Shown here: positions 31,956-39,711 of the stretch, piece after piece | Position numbering within the stretch: position 1 is the first letter of the stretch | Layout of the letters: each line of letters starts with the position of its first letter | Assembly: GCF_014651075.1 (NCBI RefSeq) | Contig: NZ_BMWE01000021.1 | Coordinates: 1 to 64,000 of the forward strand | DNA from: Streptomyces djakartensis | GTDB lineage: Bacteria; Actinomycetota; Actinomycetes; Streptomycetales; Streptomycetaceae | DNA: 64,000 nucleotides | Reading direction: 5' to 3' | Notes under the pieces: model-generated | Database searches by the model: none | What the model saw: only the letters and a program-made list of their open reading frames with translations | Told to the model about the DNA's origin: nothing | Program-made: the position numbers and the translations under genes

Positions 31956-32938
31956 GCCACCGCTCCCTTCTCCGCGCGGGCGGCCTGCTTGACGGCGTGG
32001 GCGGTGGCCGCCTCGCGTACCCAGGCGCCCTCCTCGTGGGCCGTGCGGCGCCGTTCCACCCGCTGGGCGTTGCACGGGCCGTCGCCCTTGATGACCCGCA
32101 TGAGCTCGTCCCAGTCGGGGGTGCCGAAGTCGTGGTGCCCGCGCTCCTCGTTCCAGCGCAGCTCCGGGTCGGGCAGGGTGACGCCGAGCTTCCCGGCCTG
32201 CGGGACGGTCATGTCGACGAAGCGCTGGCGCAGTTCGTCGTTGCTGTGCCGCTTGATCTTCCAGGCCATGGACCGCGCGGAGTTGGGCGAGGCGTCGTCG
32301 GGCGGGCCGAACATCATCAGGGACGGCCACCACCAGCGGTTCACGGCGTCCTGCACCATCTCCCGCTGCTCGGGAGTGCCGCGCATCATCGTCATCAGCA
32401 GCTCGTAGCCCTGCCGCTGATGGAACGACTCCTCCTTGCAGATGCGCACCATGGCGCGCGCGTAGGGGCCGTAGGAGCTGCGGCACAGCGGCACCTGGTT
32501 GCAGATCGCCGCCCCGTCCACGAACCAGCCGATGACGCCCACGTCGGCGAAGCTCAGCGTGGGGTAGTTGAAGATCGACGAGTACTTCTGGCGGCCCTCG
32601 ATCAGCCGCTCGGTCAGGTCCGCGCGGTCGGCGCCCAGCGTCTCCGCCGCCGAGTACAGGTACAGGCCGTGCCCGGCCTCGTCCTGGACCTTCGCGAACA
32701 GGATGGCCTTGCGGCGCAGCGACGGCGCCCGGGTGATCCACTCGCCCTCGGGCTGCATGCCGATGATCTCGGAGTGCGCGTGCTGTGCGATCTGCCGGAC
32801 GAGCGTCTTGCGGTAGCCCTCCGGCATCCAGTCACGCGGCTCGATCCGCTGGTCCCGCGCGATCGTCGCGTCGAAGTGCCGCTGGAGAACCGGCTCCGCG
32901 CCGTCCGCCCCCGGGGGGCTGGAGTGTGTCGTGTCCAT
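31952..32938 (-). CDS. paaA: Phenylacetyl-CoA epoxidase catalytic subunit
   Basis: A 328-aa di-iron oxygenase subunit that epoxidises the ring of phenylacetyl-CoA. The iron ligands lie in HSEIIGMQPEGEW, AKVQDEAGHGLYLYSAAE (ExxH) and CKEESFHQRQGYELL (ExxH). ATG 32938 is the first good start and is preceded by a probable PaaR operator at 32954-32970. The frame upstream is open, but translation there would run through the operator. Confidence 0.94.
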   Translation of the reverse strand: MDTTHSSPPGADGAEPVLQRHFDATIARDQRIEPRDWMPEGYRKTLVRQIAQHAHSEIIGMQPEGEWITRAPSLRRKAILFAKVQDEAGHGLYLYSAAETLGADRADLTERLIEGRQKYSSIFNYPTLSFADVGVIGWFVDGAAICNQVPLCRSSYGPYARAMVRICKEESFHQRQGYELLMTMMRGTPEQREMVQDAVNRWWWPSLMMFGPPDDASPNSARSMAWKIKRHSNDELRQRFVDMTVPQAGKLGVTLPDPELRWNEERGHHDFGTPDWDELMRVIKGDGPCNAQRVERRRTAHEEGAWVREAATAHAVKQAARAEKGAVA

Positions 32939-32953
32939 CCGTCCCACTTCCCA

Positions 32954-32970
32954 ACCGACCATTCGTTCGG
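32954..32970 (-). promoter_or_regulatory. PaaR-type operator in front of paaA
   Basis: Minus strand CCGAACGAATGGTCGGT shares CGAATG(G/T)TCGGT with the site at 33061-33077 in front of paaK. A TetR-family PaaR repressor released by phenylacetyl-CoA is known to bind such sites in actinobacterial paa loci; its gene is not in this window. Confidence 0.6.
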
Positions 32971-33014
32971 CCCATGGTATGACAAGCCGGCGCGCCTTGG
33001 TAAGGCCCTGACCC

Positions 33015-33077
33015 TTGACAGGTGTCGACGCTGGTTGATTACTTTGCGGCACCGAAGCTAACCGAATGTTCGGTCGG
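33015..33077 (+). promoter_or_regulatory. paaK promoter with PaaR-type operator
   Basis: TTGACA (33015-33020) with a weak -10 (ATTACT at 33038-33043, 17-nt spacer) is followed by the operator ACCGAATGTTCGGTCGG at 33061-33077, 11 bp before the GTG of paaK. The operator contains the palindrome CCGAATGTTCGG and matches the paaA-side site. Confidence 0.6.
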
Positions 33078-33088
33078 GCTACAAGGCG

Positions 33089-34393
33089 GTGTACGAAGTG
33101 ATCCCCCACGATCTACTGGACGACGGTGAGCGCCTGACACGCGCGGAACTGCGCGAACTCCAGCTCGACCGTCTGCGGCGGAGTCTGCGCCACGCCTACG
33201 ACAACGTGGAGACGTACCGGAAGAAGTTCGACGAGGCCGGGGTGGGGCCCGAGGACTGCCGCACCCTGGAGGATCTGTCCCGCTTCCCGTTCACGACCAA
33301 GGCGGACCTGCGCGACACCTATCCCTTCGGCATGTTCGCGGTCCCCATGGACCGGGTCCGCCGGATCCATGCCTCCAGCGGCACCACCGGCCGCCCCACG
33401 GTCGTCGGCTACACGGAGAAGGACCTGTCGATGTGGGCGGACCTCGTCGCCCGCTCGATCCGGGCGGCCGGCGGACGGCCCGGCCACAAGGTGCACATCT
33501 CCTACGGCTACGGACTCTTCACCGGCGGCCTCGGCGCGCACTACGGCGCGGAACGGGCCGGCTGCGTGGTGATCCCGGCCTCCGGCGGCATGACCGCGCG
33601 CCAGGTGCAGATCATCCAGGACTTCCGCCCCGAGATCATCATGGTCACCCCGTCGTACATGCTCACGCTGCTCGACGAGTTCGAGCGGCAGGGCGTCGAC
33701 CCTCGCTCCACCTCTCTGCGGGTGGGCGTCTTCGGCGCCGAGCCGTGGACGGAGGAGATGCGCCGCGAGATCGAGGAGCGGACGGACATCCACGCCGTCG
33801 ACATATACGGGCTGTCGGAAGTGATCGGCCCGGGTGTCGCTCAGGAGTGCGTGGAGACCAAGGACGGCCTGCACGTGTGGGAGGACCACTTCTATCCCGA
33901 GGTCGTCGACCCGGTCACCGGTGAGGTGCTGCCCGAGGGCACGGAGGGCGAGCTGGTCTTCACTTCCCTGACCAAGGAGGCCCTGCCGGTCGTCCGCTAC
34001 CGCACCCGCGACCTGACCCGGCTGCTGCCCGGCACGGCACGGCCCGCCTTCCGCCGCATCCAGAAGATCACCGGCCGCTGCGACGACATGATCATCCTTC
34101 GGGGGGTGAACGTCTTCCCCAGCCAGATCGAGGAGATCGTGCTGCGCACGCCCGGCGTGGCCCCGCACTTCCAGATCCGGCTGACCCGGCGGGGCCGCCT
34201 GGACCACATGACCGTGCGCGTCGAGACCCGCCCGGACACGCCCGCCGAGCGGCGCGAGGCCGCTGCCCGGGCGATCGCGCAGGACGTCAAGGACCGCGTC
34301 GGCGTCACGGTCGAGGTGACGATCGTCGAACCGGAGACACTGGAACGCTCCCTCGGCAAACTCAAGCGGGTCACGGACCTGCGCGAGCCGTAG
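33089..34393 (+). CDS. paaK: Phenylacetate-CoA ligase
   Basis: A 434-aa adenylate-forming enzyme that activates phenylacetate with CoA and ATP. It has IHASSGTTGRPTVVGYTEKD (P-loop-like ATP motif near residue 90), ISYGYGLFTGGLGAHYGAER, VDIYGLSEVIGPGVAQEC, YRTRDLTRLLPG and MIILRGVNVFPSQIE, plus the C-terminal Lys in LGKLKRV. It starts with GTG at 33089 behind a PaaR-type operator and is divergent from paaABCDE, completing the first two steps of the pathway. Later genes (paaF, G, H, J, Z) are not in the window. Confidence 0.93.
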   Translation: MYEVIPHDLLDDGERLTRAELRELQLDRLRRSLRHAYDNVETYRKKFDEAGVGPEDCRTLEDLSRFPFTTKADLRDTYPFGMFAVPMDRVRRIHASSGTTGRPTVVGYTEKDLSMWADLVARSIRAAGGRPGHKVHISYGYGLFTGGLGAHYGAERAGCVVIPASGGMTARQVQIIQDFRPEIIMVTPSYMLTLLDEFERQGVDPRSTSLRVGVFGAEPWTEEMRREIEERTDIHAVDIYGLSEVIGPGVAQECVETKDGLHVWEDHFYPEVVDPVTGEVLPEGTEGELVFTSLTKEALPVVRYRTRDLTRLLPGTARPAFRRIQKITGRCDDMIILRGVNVFPSQIEEIVLRTPGVAPHFQIRLTRRGRLDHMTVRVETRPDTPAERREAAARAIAQDVKDRVGVTVEVTIVEPETLERSLGKLKRVTDLREP

Positions 34394-34401
34394 CGGCGAC
34401 G

Positions 34402-35607
34402 TCACGCGCGGCAGCGCGCCTCGCAGACCGCGGCGGGAGCTGCCGCCTCGGCCGGCACACCCGCTTCGGACAGGGCCGGCTTCCGGATCAGCAGGAGCGC
34501 CGCGTCGTCGTGGAGCCGGCCCCCCACGTGGGCCAGCAGCTCGTCGTGCAGGGCGCCGAGGGTGTGGGCCGGATCGTGGGACACATGACGCTCGAGGCCT
34601 TCGGCGAGCGGATAGAAGGCGCGGCCGTGGTCGCGGGCCTCGGTGACGCCGTCGGTGTAGAGCAGCAGCTGGTCGCCCTCGTCGAACGGAAGCTCCTGGA
34701 GACCGGGCGAGTGACCGGCGAGGGCGCGCAACCCGAGGGGCGGAGACGGAAGATCGGGTTCGACCGGCGTGACCCTCCCCGAGGCGCGCACCAGCAGCGG
34801 GGGCGTGTGCCCGCAGTTCACCACCTCCAGATGCCCTTGCGGCGGATGTCCGGCGACCACGGCGGTGACGAAGTCGTCGTGGCCGAGGTTGCGCGCCAGG
34901 CTGCGCTCGATCCTGTCGACCACGGCGAGCAGGTCGGGCTCGTCGTGAGCGGCCTCCCGGAAGACGCCGAGGACCAGCGCGGCGGTCCCCACGGCGGGCA
35001 GCCCCTTGCCGCGCACATCGCCGACGATCAGCCGTACCCCGTGCGGGGTGGGTATCAGGGCGTAGAGGTCGCCGCCGATCCGGGCCTCGGCGGCCGCGGC
35101 GCTGTAGCGCACGGCCACCTGGAAGGGGCCGACGTTCGCCGGTACGGGCCTGAGCAGCGCGTGCTGGGCGGTCTCCGCGACCGATCGGACGGCCGCGAGC
35201 ACCCGTTCCCGGCGCCCGCGCAGGAGACTGGCCAGGCCGCTCGCGAGGGTGACGGCCACCAGGGCCGACAGCACGGCGGCCAGCTCACGGCCCGGAACGC
35301 CGTCCCGGATCCCCAGCAGCGCGCCGAGCACCGCGGCGAGGAGGCCGACACAGACGACGCCGCGCGGCCCGTTGGTCGTGGCGGCCAGCGCGGGCCCGGC
35401 GGCGAGGAGCGGCAGCCAGATCATCCCGGCGCCGCCGGCGAGATCGGCGAGCAGGACGGCGATGACGATCAGTACGGGCAGGACGGGCGTACCCGCGGCC
35501 AGCTGCCCGAGGGCCCGCCTGCGGGCCGAAGCCCCGGCACCGGCCACCCGGACGCCGGCCGGCTGTTCAGGCCAGTGGTCGTCACCGAGGTCTCGCGCAT
35601 GGCTCAT
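34402..35607 (-). CDS. Membrane-anchored SpoIIE-type PP2C phosphatase
   Basis: A 401-aa protein: about four hydrophobic segments (residues 40-130, for example LPVLIVIAVLLADLAGGAGM), then a SpoIIE/PP2C phosphatase domain (about 165-385) with EARIGGDLYALIPTPHGVRL (metal Asp), IVGDVRGKGLPAVGTAALVL, VVNCGHTPPLLV, LLLYTDGVTEARDHG and LHDDAALLLIRK. Such proteins usually dephosphorylate anti-sigma-factor antagonists in Streptomyces. It ends 9 bp from the convergent paaK stop. The AT-rich upstream stretch (35650-35695) probably carries its promoter. Confidence 0.88.
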   Translation of the reverse strand: MSHARDLGDDHWPEQPAGVRVAGAGASARRRALGQLAAGTPVLPVLIVIAVLLADLAGGAGMIWLPLLAAGPALAATTNGPRGVVCVGLLAAVLGALLGIRDGVPGRELAAVLSALVAVTLASGLASLLRGRRERVLAAVRSVAETAQHALLRPVPANVGPFQVAVRYSAAAAEARIGGDLYALIPTPHGVRLIVGDVRGKGLPAVGTAALVLGVFREAAHDEPDLLAVVDRIERSLARNLGHDDFVTAVVAGHPPQGHLEVVNCGHTPPLLVRASGRVTPVEPDLPSPPLGLRALAGHSPGLQELPFDEGDQLLLYTDGVTEARDHGRAFYPLAEGLERHVSHDPAHTLGALHDELLAHVGGRLHDDAALLLIRKPALSEAGVPAEAAAPAAVCEARCRA

Positions 35608-35722
35608 GTTCTTGTCCGTGTCCCTCACCTGCGTGCGGGATGCGAGGCATGCAGCACATCCCATAAATATCCGACTTATCCAGAAAAAGGGGTGGACTGG
35701 GACACCGGCAAGGAGCGGAATT

Positions 35723-36481
35723 TCAGATAGTGAGCGAGAGGCTCCGGGTCACGCGGCTCGCGGTCGGGAGCAGCCGCTCGCGGATCTCCGGCAGTCTGGA
35801 CAGCCGGTTCGCGGGCAGCGAGACACCGAGGGAGCCGATGGTGTTCCCGCTGTAGACGGGGACGGCGACACAGACCGTGCCGAGGGCGTACTCCTCGAGG
35901 TCGGTGACGGCCGGGGCCAGGGGCGGGGTCTCCAGGCGCCGGAGCAGTTCCGGCGGGCTGGTGACCGTCCGGGGGGTGAGGTCGGCGAGGTGGTGACGGG
36001 CGAGGTAGTCCTTGCGGGCCTCGACGTCCATTTCGCGCAGCACGGACTTGCCGAGCGCGGTCGCGTGCCCCGCGTCCTCGAAACCCACCCACAGATCGAC
36101 ACGAGGAGTCCCCGGCCCGTCGACGATCTCGGCGACCCTGATCTCGCCCTCCTCGTAGAAGGTGAGGTAGGCGGGGCTCGCCAGTTCGTCGCGCAGCGCG
36201 GCCAGCGTGGGCCGGACACGGCCGAGCAGCGCCTGGGCGCGGCCGGTGCCGCGCAGCGCCTGGAGTTTGTCGCCGAGGACGAAGCCCCCGTCGTCCAGCT
36301 TCCGCACGTACCCGTCGTGGACGAGCGTCCGGAGCAGGTGGTAGGCGGTGGCCAGGGGCAGGCCGGTCTCACGCGCCAGCTGCTTCGCCGGCGCGCCGTT
36401 CTGGTGCGCGCTCACCGCCTCCAGCAGACGCATGGCCCGCTGGACGGACGTGATGAGCGTAGGGCCGTCGTGCCCACCCAC
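35723..36481 (-). CDS. IclR-family transcriptional regulator
   Basis: About 252 aa: N-terminal winged helix (LITSVQRAMRLLEAVSAHQN, APAKQLARETGLPLATAYHL, LRTLVHDGYVRK) and the C-terminal effector domain with GHATALGKSVLREM, EEYALGTVCVAVPVYSGNTI and GSLGVSLPANRL. The GTG at 36481 gives a family-like N-terminus; the frame is open to 36634 and no strong ribosome site decides the start. It is divergent from hypX with about 120 bp between, so it may control the hydrogenase maturation operon or a distant catabolic gene. Confidence 0.82.
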   Translation of the reverse strand: MGGHDGPTLITSVQRAMRLLEAVSAHQNGAPAKQLARETGLPLATAYHLLRTLVHDGYVRKLDDGGFVLGDKLQALRGTGRAQALLGRVRPTLAALRDELASPAYLTFYEEGEIRVAEIVDGPGTPRVDLWVGFEDAGHATALGKSVLREMDVEARKDYLARHHLADLTPRTVTSPPELLRRLETPPLAPAVTDLEEYALGTVCVAVPVYSGNTIGSLGVSLPANRLSRLPEIRERLLPTASRVTRSLSLTI

Positions 36482-36602
36482 AGCACCAGCCTGCGCCAGC
36501 CGTCCGGCGAGAGCAAGGCGGATAGCCCGGAAGCGGAAGAGGGCCGCGAAACGCCGCGGTGGTTCTTCTCGGCCCTCTCCCGAGCGGCGACCATGCCATG
36601 TC

Positions 36603-38339
36603 ATGGACATCTTGCTCGTCGCCAGTGCGTTCAACAGCCTGTCCCAGCGTGTCTACGCCGAACTGTCGGACGAGGGGCACCGGGTGGACGTCGTGCTCGC
36701 CTCGCACGGCCCCGACGCGGTCCGGGACGCCGTTCGGGAGGTACGCCCGGAACTGGTCGTGGCCCCGATGCTGAAGTCGGCCCTGCCGGAGGACGTGTGG
36801 CGGGAGCACACCTGCCTCATCGTGCATCCGGGGCCACCCGGCGACCGGGGCCCGTCGGCCCTGGACTGGGCGATCGCCGAGGAGGCGCCCCGGTGGGGCG
36901 TGACGGTCCTGCAGGCCGAGGCGGCGATGGACGCGGGTGACATCTGGGCGGACGAGGCCTTCCCGGTGCCGTCCGCCGGCAAGAGCGACGTGTACCGCGG
37001 CGAGGTCTCCGACGCCGCCTCGGCCGCCGTCCTGCTGGCGGTGCGGCGATTCGCCGACGGATCGTTCAAGCCGCGTCCGCAGAGTGATCCCGGGATCCAG
37101 GTGGTGTGGCGGGACTTCTTCCGGCAGGAGCAGCGGCGGATCGACTGGGAGAACGACAGCACCCAGGCGGTGCTGCGCAAGCTCCGCGGGGCCGACTCGC
37201 AGCCCGGGGTGCGGGACGAACTCTGCGGCCGGGAGGTCTTCCTGCACGGCGGGCATCCCGAGGACCGGCTGCGGGGAGAGCCCGGGGAACTGCTCGCGAC
37301 CCGGTCCGGCGCGGTCTGCCGGGCCACCCGGGACGGAGCCGTGTGGATCCCCGAGCTGCGCCCTCGCAAGAGCTCGGGTGACCCGGCACCGTTCCGCCGC
37401 CCGGCGGCCTCGGTGCTGGCCGGCTTCCCGGCCCCGCCCGGATTCCGTGGCATGCCGGGTTCCAGCGACCGCCCCTACTGGCTGCCCGAGATCGCCGCCC
37501 CGCTCGAACTGCCCCCGGGCCGCGTCACCTGGACCGACATCCGCTACCGACAGCAGGGGGACATCGGGTTCCTGAGCTTCTCGTTCCCCGGCGGGGCGAT
37601 GAGCACCACCCACTGCCGCAGGCTGCTGGCGGCCTACCGGTACGCGCTCAGCCGCCCCACGTCGGTGCTGGTGCTCGGCGGCTCCCGTGACTTCTTCTCC
37701 AACGGCATCCACCTCAACGTCATCGAGGCCTCGAGCGACCCGGCGGGTGAGTCCTGGTCCAATCTCAACGCCATGAACGATCTCGTCGAGGCGATCCTGC
37801 GCACCACCGACCGGCTGGTGGTGGCGGCCATCGGCGGCAACGCGGCGGCCGGCGGCGTCATGCTCGCCCTCGCCGCCGACGAGGTCTGGTGCCGCACCGG
37901 CAGCGTCCTCAACCCGCACTACCGGAACATGGGCCTGTACGGGTCGGAGTACTGGACGTACTCGCTGCCCCGCCGCGTGGGCGCCGAGACGGCCGAGCGG
38001 CTGACGACCGAGGCGTTGCCGGTGAGCGCCGCGACGGCCGAGCGGATCGGGCTGGTGGACCGTCTGGTACCGGTCCCGGCCCAGGGGTTCCGGGACGAGG
38101 TCGAGCGTCTGGCCGCCGAACTCGCCGGCGACCCGGATCTGACCCAACGCATCACCGCCAAGACCACGGCACGTCACGCGGACGAGCTCCAGCGGCCCCT
38201 CGCCGAGTACCGGCGGAGCGAACTCGCCCGGATGCGAGCCGTCTTCTTCGACCCGCGGGCGCCGTACCACGCGCTGCGCGCGGCCTTCGTCCGCAAGCTT
38301 CCGACCGGCTCCCCGAGGCCCCTGGGAGCCACGCGATGA
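36603..38339 (+). CDS. hypX: Hydrogenase maturation factor HypX (CO-ligand synthesis)
   Basis: A 578-aa two-domain protein. The N-terminal half resembles formyltransferases (MDILLVASAFNSLSQRVYAE; LIVHPGPPGDRGPSALDW, HPGPPGDRG being the formyl-THF-binding signature). The C-terminal half is enoyl-CoA-hydratase-like (GDIGFLSFSFPGGAMST, LVLGGSRDFFSNGIHLNVIE, AAIGGNAAAGGVMLALAADE, YGSEYWTYSLPRRVGAETAE). HypX proteins convert a formyl group from formyl-THF via formyl-CoA into the CO ligand of [NiFe]-hydrogenase under aerobic conditions. It is first in a tightly packed hyp operon; its stop overlaps the next ATG. Confidence 0.88.
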   Translation: MDILLVASAFNSLSQRVYAELSDEGHRVDVVLASHGPDAVRDAVREVRPELVVAPMLKSALPEDVWREHTCLIVHPGPPGDRGPSALDWAIAEEAPRWGVTVLQAEAAMDAGDIWADEAFPVPSAGKSDVYRGEVSDAASAAVLLAVRRFADGSFKPRPQSDPGIQVVWRDFFRQEQRRIDWENDSTQAVLRKLRGADSQPGVRDELCGREVFLHGGHPEDRLRGEPGELLATRSGAVCRATRDGAVWIPELRPRKSSGDPAPFRRPAASVLAGFPAPPGFRGMPGSSDRPYWLPEIAAPLELPPGRVTWTDIRYRQQGDIGFLSFSFPGGAMSTTHCRRLLAAYRYALSRPTSVLVLGGSRDFFSNGIHLNVIEASSDPAGESWSNLNAMNDLVEAILRTTDRLVVAAIGGNAAAGGVMLALAADEVWCRTGSVLNPHYRNMGLYGSEYWTYSLPRRVGAETAERLTTEALPVSAATAERIGLVDRLVPVPAQGFRDEVERLAAELAGDPDLTQRITAKTTARHADELQRPLAEYRRSELARMRAVFFDPRAPYHALRAAFVRKLPTGSPRPLGATR

Positions 38340-38923
38340 GTGCGCGCCTGCTCGTGGCGGGCGTCGGCAACATCTTCCTCGCGGACGACGCCTTCGGCCC
38401 CGAGGTCATCCGCGCCCTGGGGCAGCGCCCGCTGCCGCCCGGGGTGCGGGTACGGGACTTCGGCATCCGCGGGATGGACCTCGCGTACGCGCTGCTCGAC
38501 GGCTACGACACGGCCGTCCTGGTCGACGCGGCCGCACGGGGACACGAGCCGGGCACCCTGTCGCTGATCGAACCCGACCTCCCCGCCCGGGCCGCGACAG
38601 GCGCCCCGCCCGAGGCGCACGGCATGGACCCGGCGAAGGTCCTGGCCCTGGCCGCCCACCTGGGCGACGAGCCGCTCCCCCGCGTACTCGTCCTCGCCTG
38701 CGAGCCGGAGCTGCGGGCACCCGCCGACGAGGACATCGCGCCGGGCATCAGCGCGACCGTGCGCGCGGCGGTCGGACGGGCCGTCGCGGCCCTGCACACG
38801 ATGGTCCCGGCGCTGCTCGCCGACCCGGCCGCCACGCCCCCGTTGAGCCGCCCGGACGAATCCGCCGCCCTGTCCCCGGCCGGGCTGCCGGGTACGGCGG
38901 GTGACGGCGCGGAGGATCGGTAG
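38336..38923 (+). CDS. Hydrogenase large-subunit maturation protease (HyaD/HybD family)
   Basis: A 195-aa nickel-dependent endopeptidase that removes the C-terminal extension of the hydrogenase large subunit after nickel insertion. LVAGVGNIFLADDAFGPEVI carries the GxGNxxxxDDxxG motif with the first Ni-ligand acid, VLVDAA the second, and EAHGMDPAKVLALA the His. The C-terminal 30 residues are disordered. The ATG overlaps the hypX stop (ATGA). Its likely substrate is the HhyL tail in this window. Confidence 0.88.
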   Translation: MSARLLVAGVGNIFLADDAFGPEVIRALGQRPLPPGVRVRDFGIRGMDLAYALLDGYDTAVLVDAAARGHEPGTLSLIEPDLPARAATGAPPEAHGMDPAKVLALAAHLGDEPLPRVLVLACEPELRAPADEDIAPGISATVRAAVGRAVAALHTMVPALLADPAATPPLSRPDESAALSPAGLPGTAGDGAEDR

Positions 38924-38961
38924 CGGAACGATTTCCCTACCGACCGCGAGGAGCGGCGCCC

Positions 38962-39711
38962 ATGTGCGAGTCCATGGACGAGGTCACTCAGGCCGTCCTG
39001 GCGAGGAACGACGGTCTGGCCGCGGACCTGCGCGACGAGCTCGCCCGGCGCGGGGTGAGCGTGGTCAACCTGCTGTCCAGTCCGGGCAGCGGCAAGACGG
39101 AACTGCTCGGGCGGGTGCTGGCCAGGGCTGTCGAGCGGGGCCTTGCGGTGGCCGCGCTCACCGCCGATCTGGCGACCGAGAACGACGCCCACCGGCTGGC
39201 CCGTTCGGGAGCCGCCGTGAAGCAGCTGCTCACCGACGGGCTGTGCCACCTGGAGGCGCGGCAGCTGCGCGGGCACGTGGAGAGCTGGCTGCCCGAGGAC
39301 ACCTCGCTGCTCTTCATCGAGAACGTCGGCAATCTCGTCTGCCCGGCCTCCTACGACCTCGGGGAGAGCCTGCGGATCGTGCTCATGGCGGTGACGGAGG
39401 GCGAGGACAAGCCGCTGAAGTACCCCACGGCCTTCGGTTCCGCCCATCTCGTGGTGCTGACCAAGACCGACCTGGCCGGGCCCGCCGGGTTCGACGAGGC
39501 CGCCTTCGACGCCCACGTCGGGCGGATCAACCCCGGGGTGGAGGTCCTGCGGTCCTGCGCCCGTACCGGCGCCGGCGTGGACGCTCTGCTGGAGCGGGTG
39601 CTCGCCGTATGGGACGGAGCTCCGGTTCACCGCCCTCCCCTGGCGCCCCGTCCGCACACCCACACCCCCAGCCACTCCCACGAGGACGCCGAAGCCGGCC
39701 TCGTCCCGTGA
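38962..39711 (+). CDS. hypB: Hydrogenase nickel-insertion GTPase HypB
   Basis: A 249-aa GTPase that works with HypA to load nickel. The P-loop VVNLLSSPGSGKTELL is near residue 40; NDAHRLARSGAAVKQL, CHLEARQLRGHV, LLFIENVGNLVCPASYDLGE and VVLTKTDLAG (guanine-specificity NKxD-like) follow. It lacks the usual N-terminal His-rich stretch but ends in a short His-rich tail (PHTHTPSHSHED, residues about 233-244), possibly a nickel store. A GAGGAG-like site precedes ATG 38962. Confidence 0.92.
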   Translation: MCESMDEVTQAVLARNDGLAADLRDELARRGVSVVNLLSSPGSGKTELLGRVLARAVERGLAVAALTADLATENDAHRLARSGAAVKQLLTDGLCHLEARQLRGHVESWLPEDTSLLFIENVGNLVCPASYDLGESLRIVLMAVTEGEDKPLKYPTAFGSAHLVVLTKTDLAGPAGFDEAAFDAHVGRINPGVEVLRSCARTGAGVDALLERVLAVWDGAPVHRPPLAPRPHTHTPSHSHEDAEAGLVP

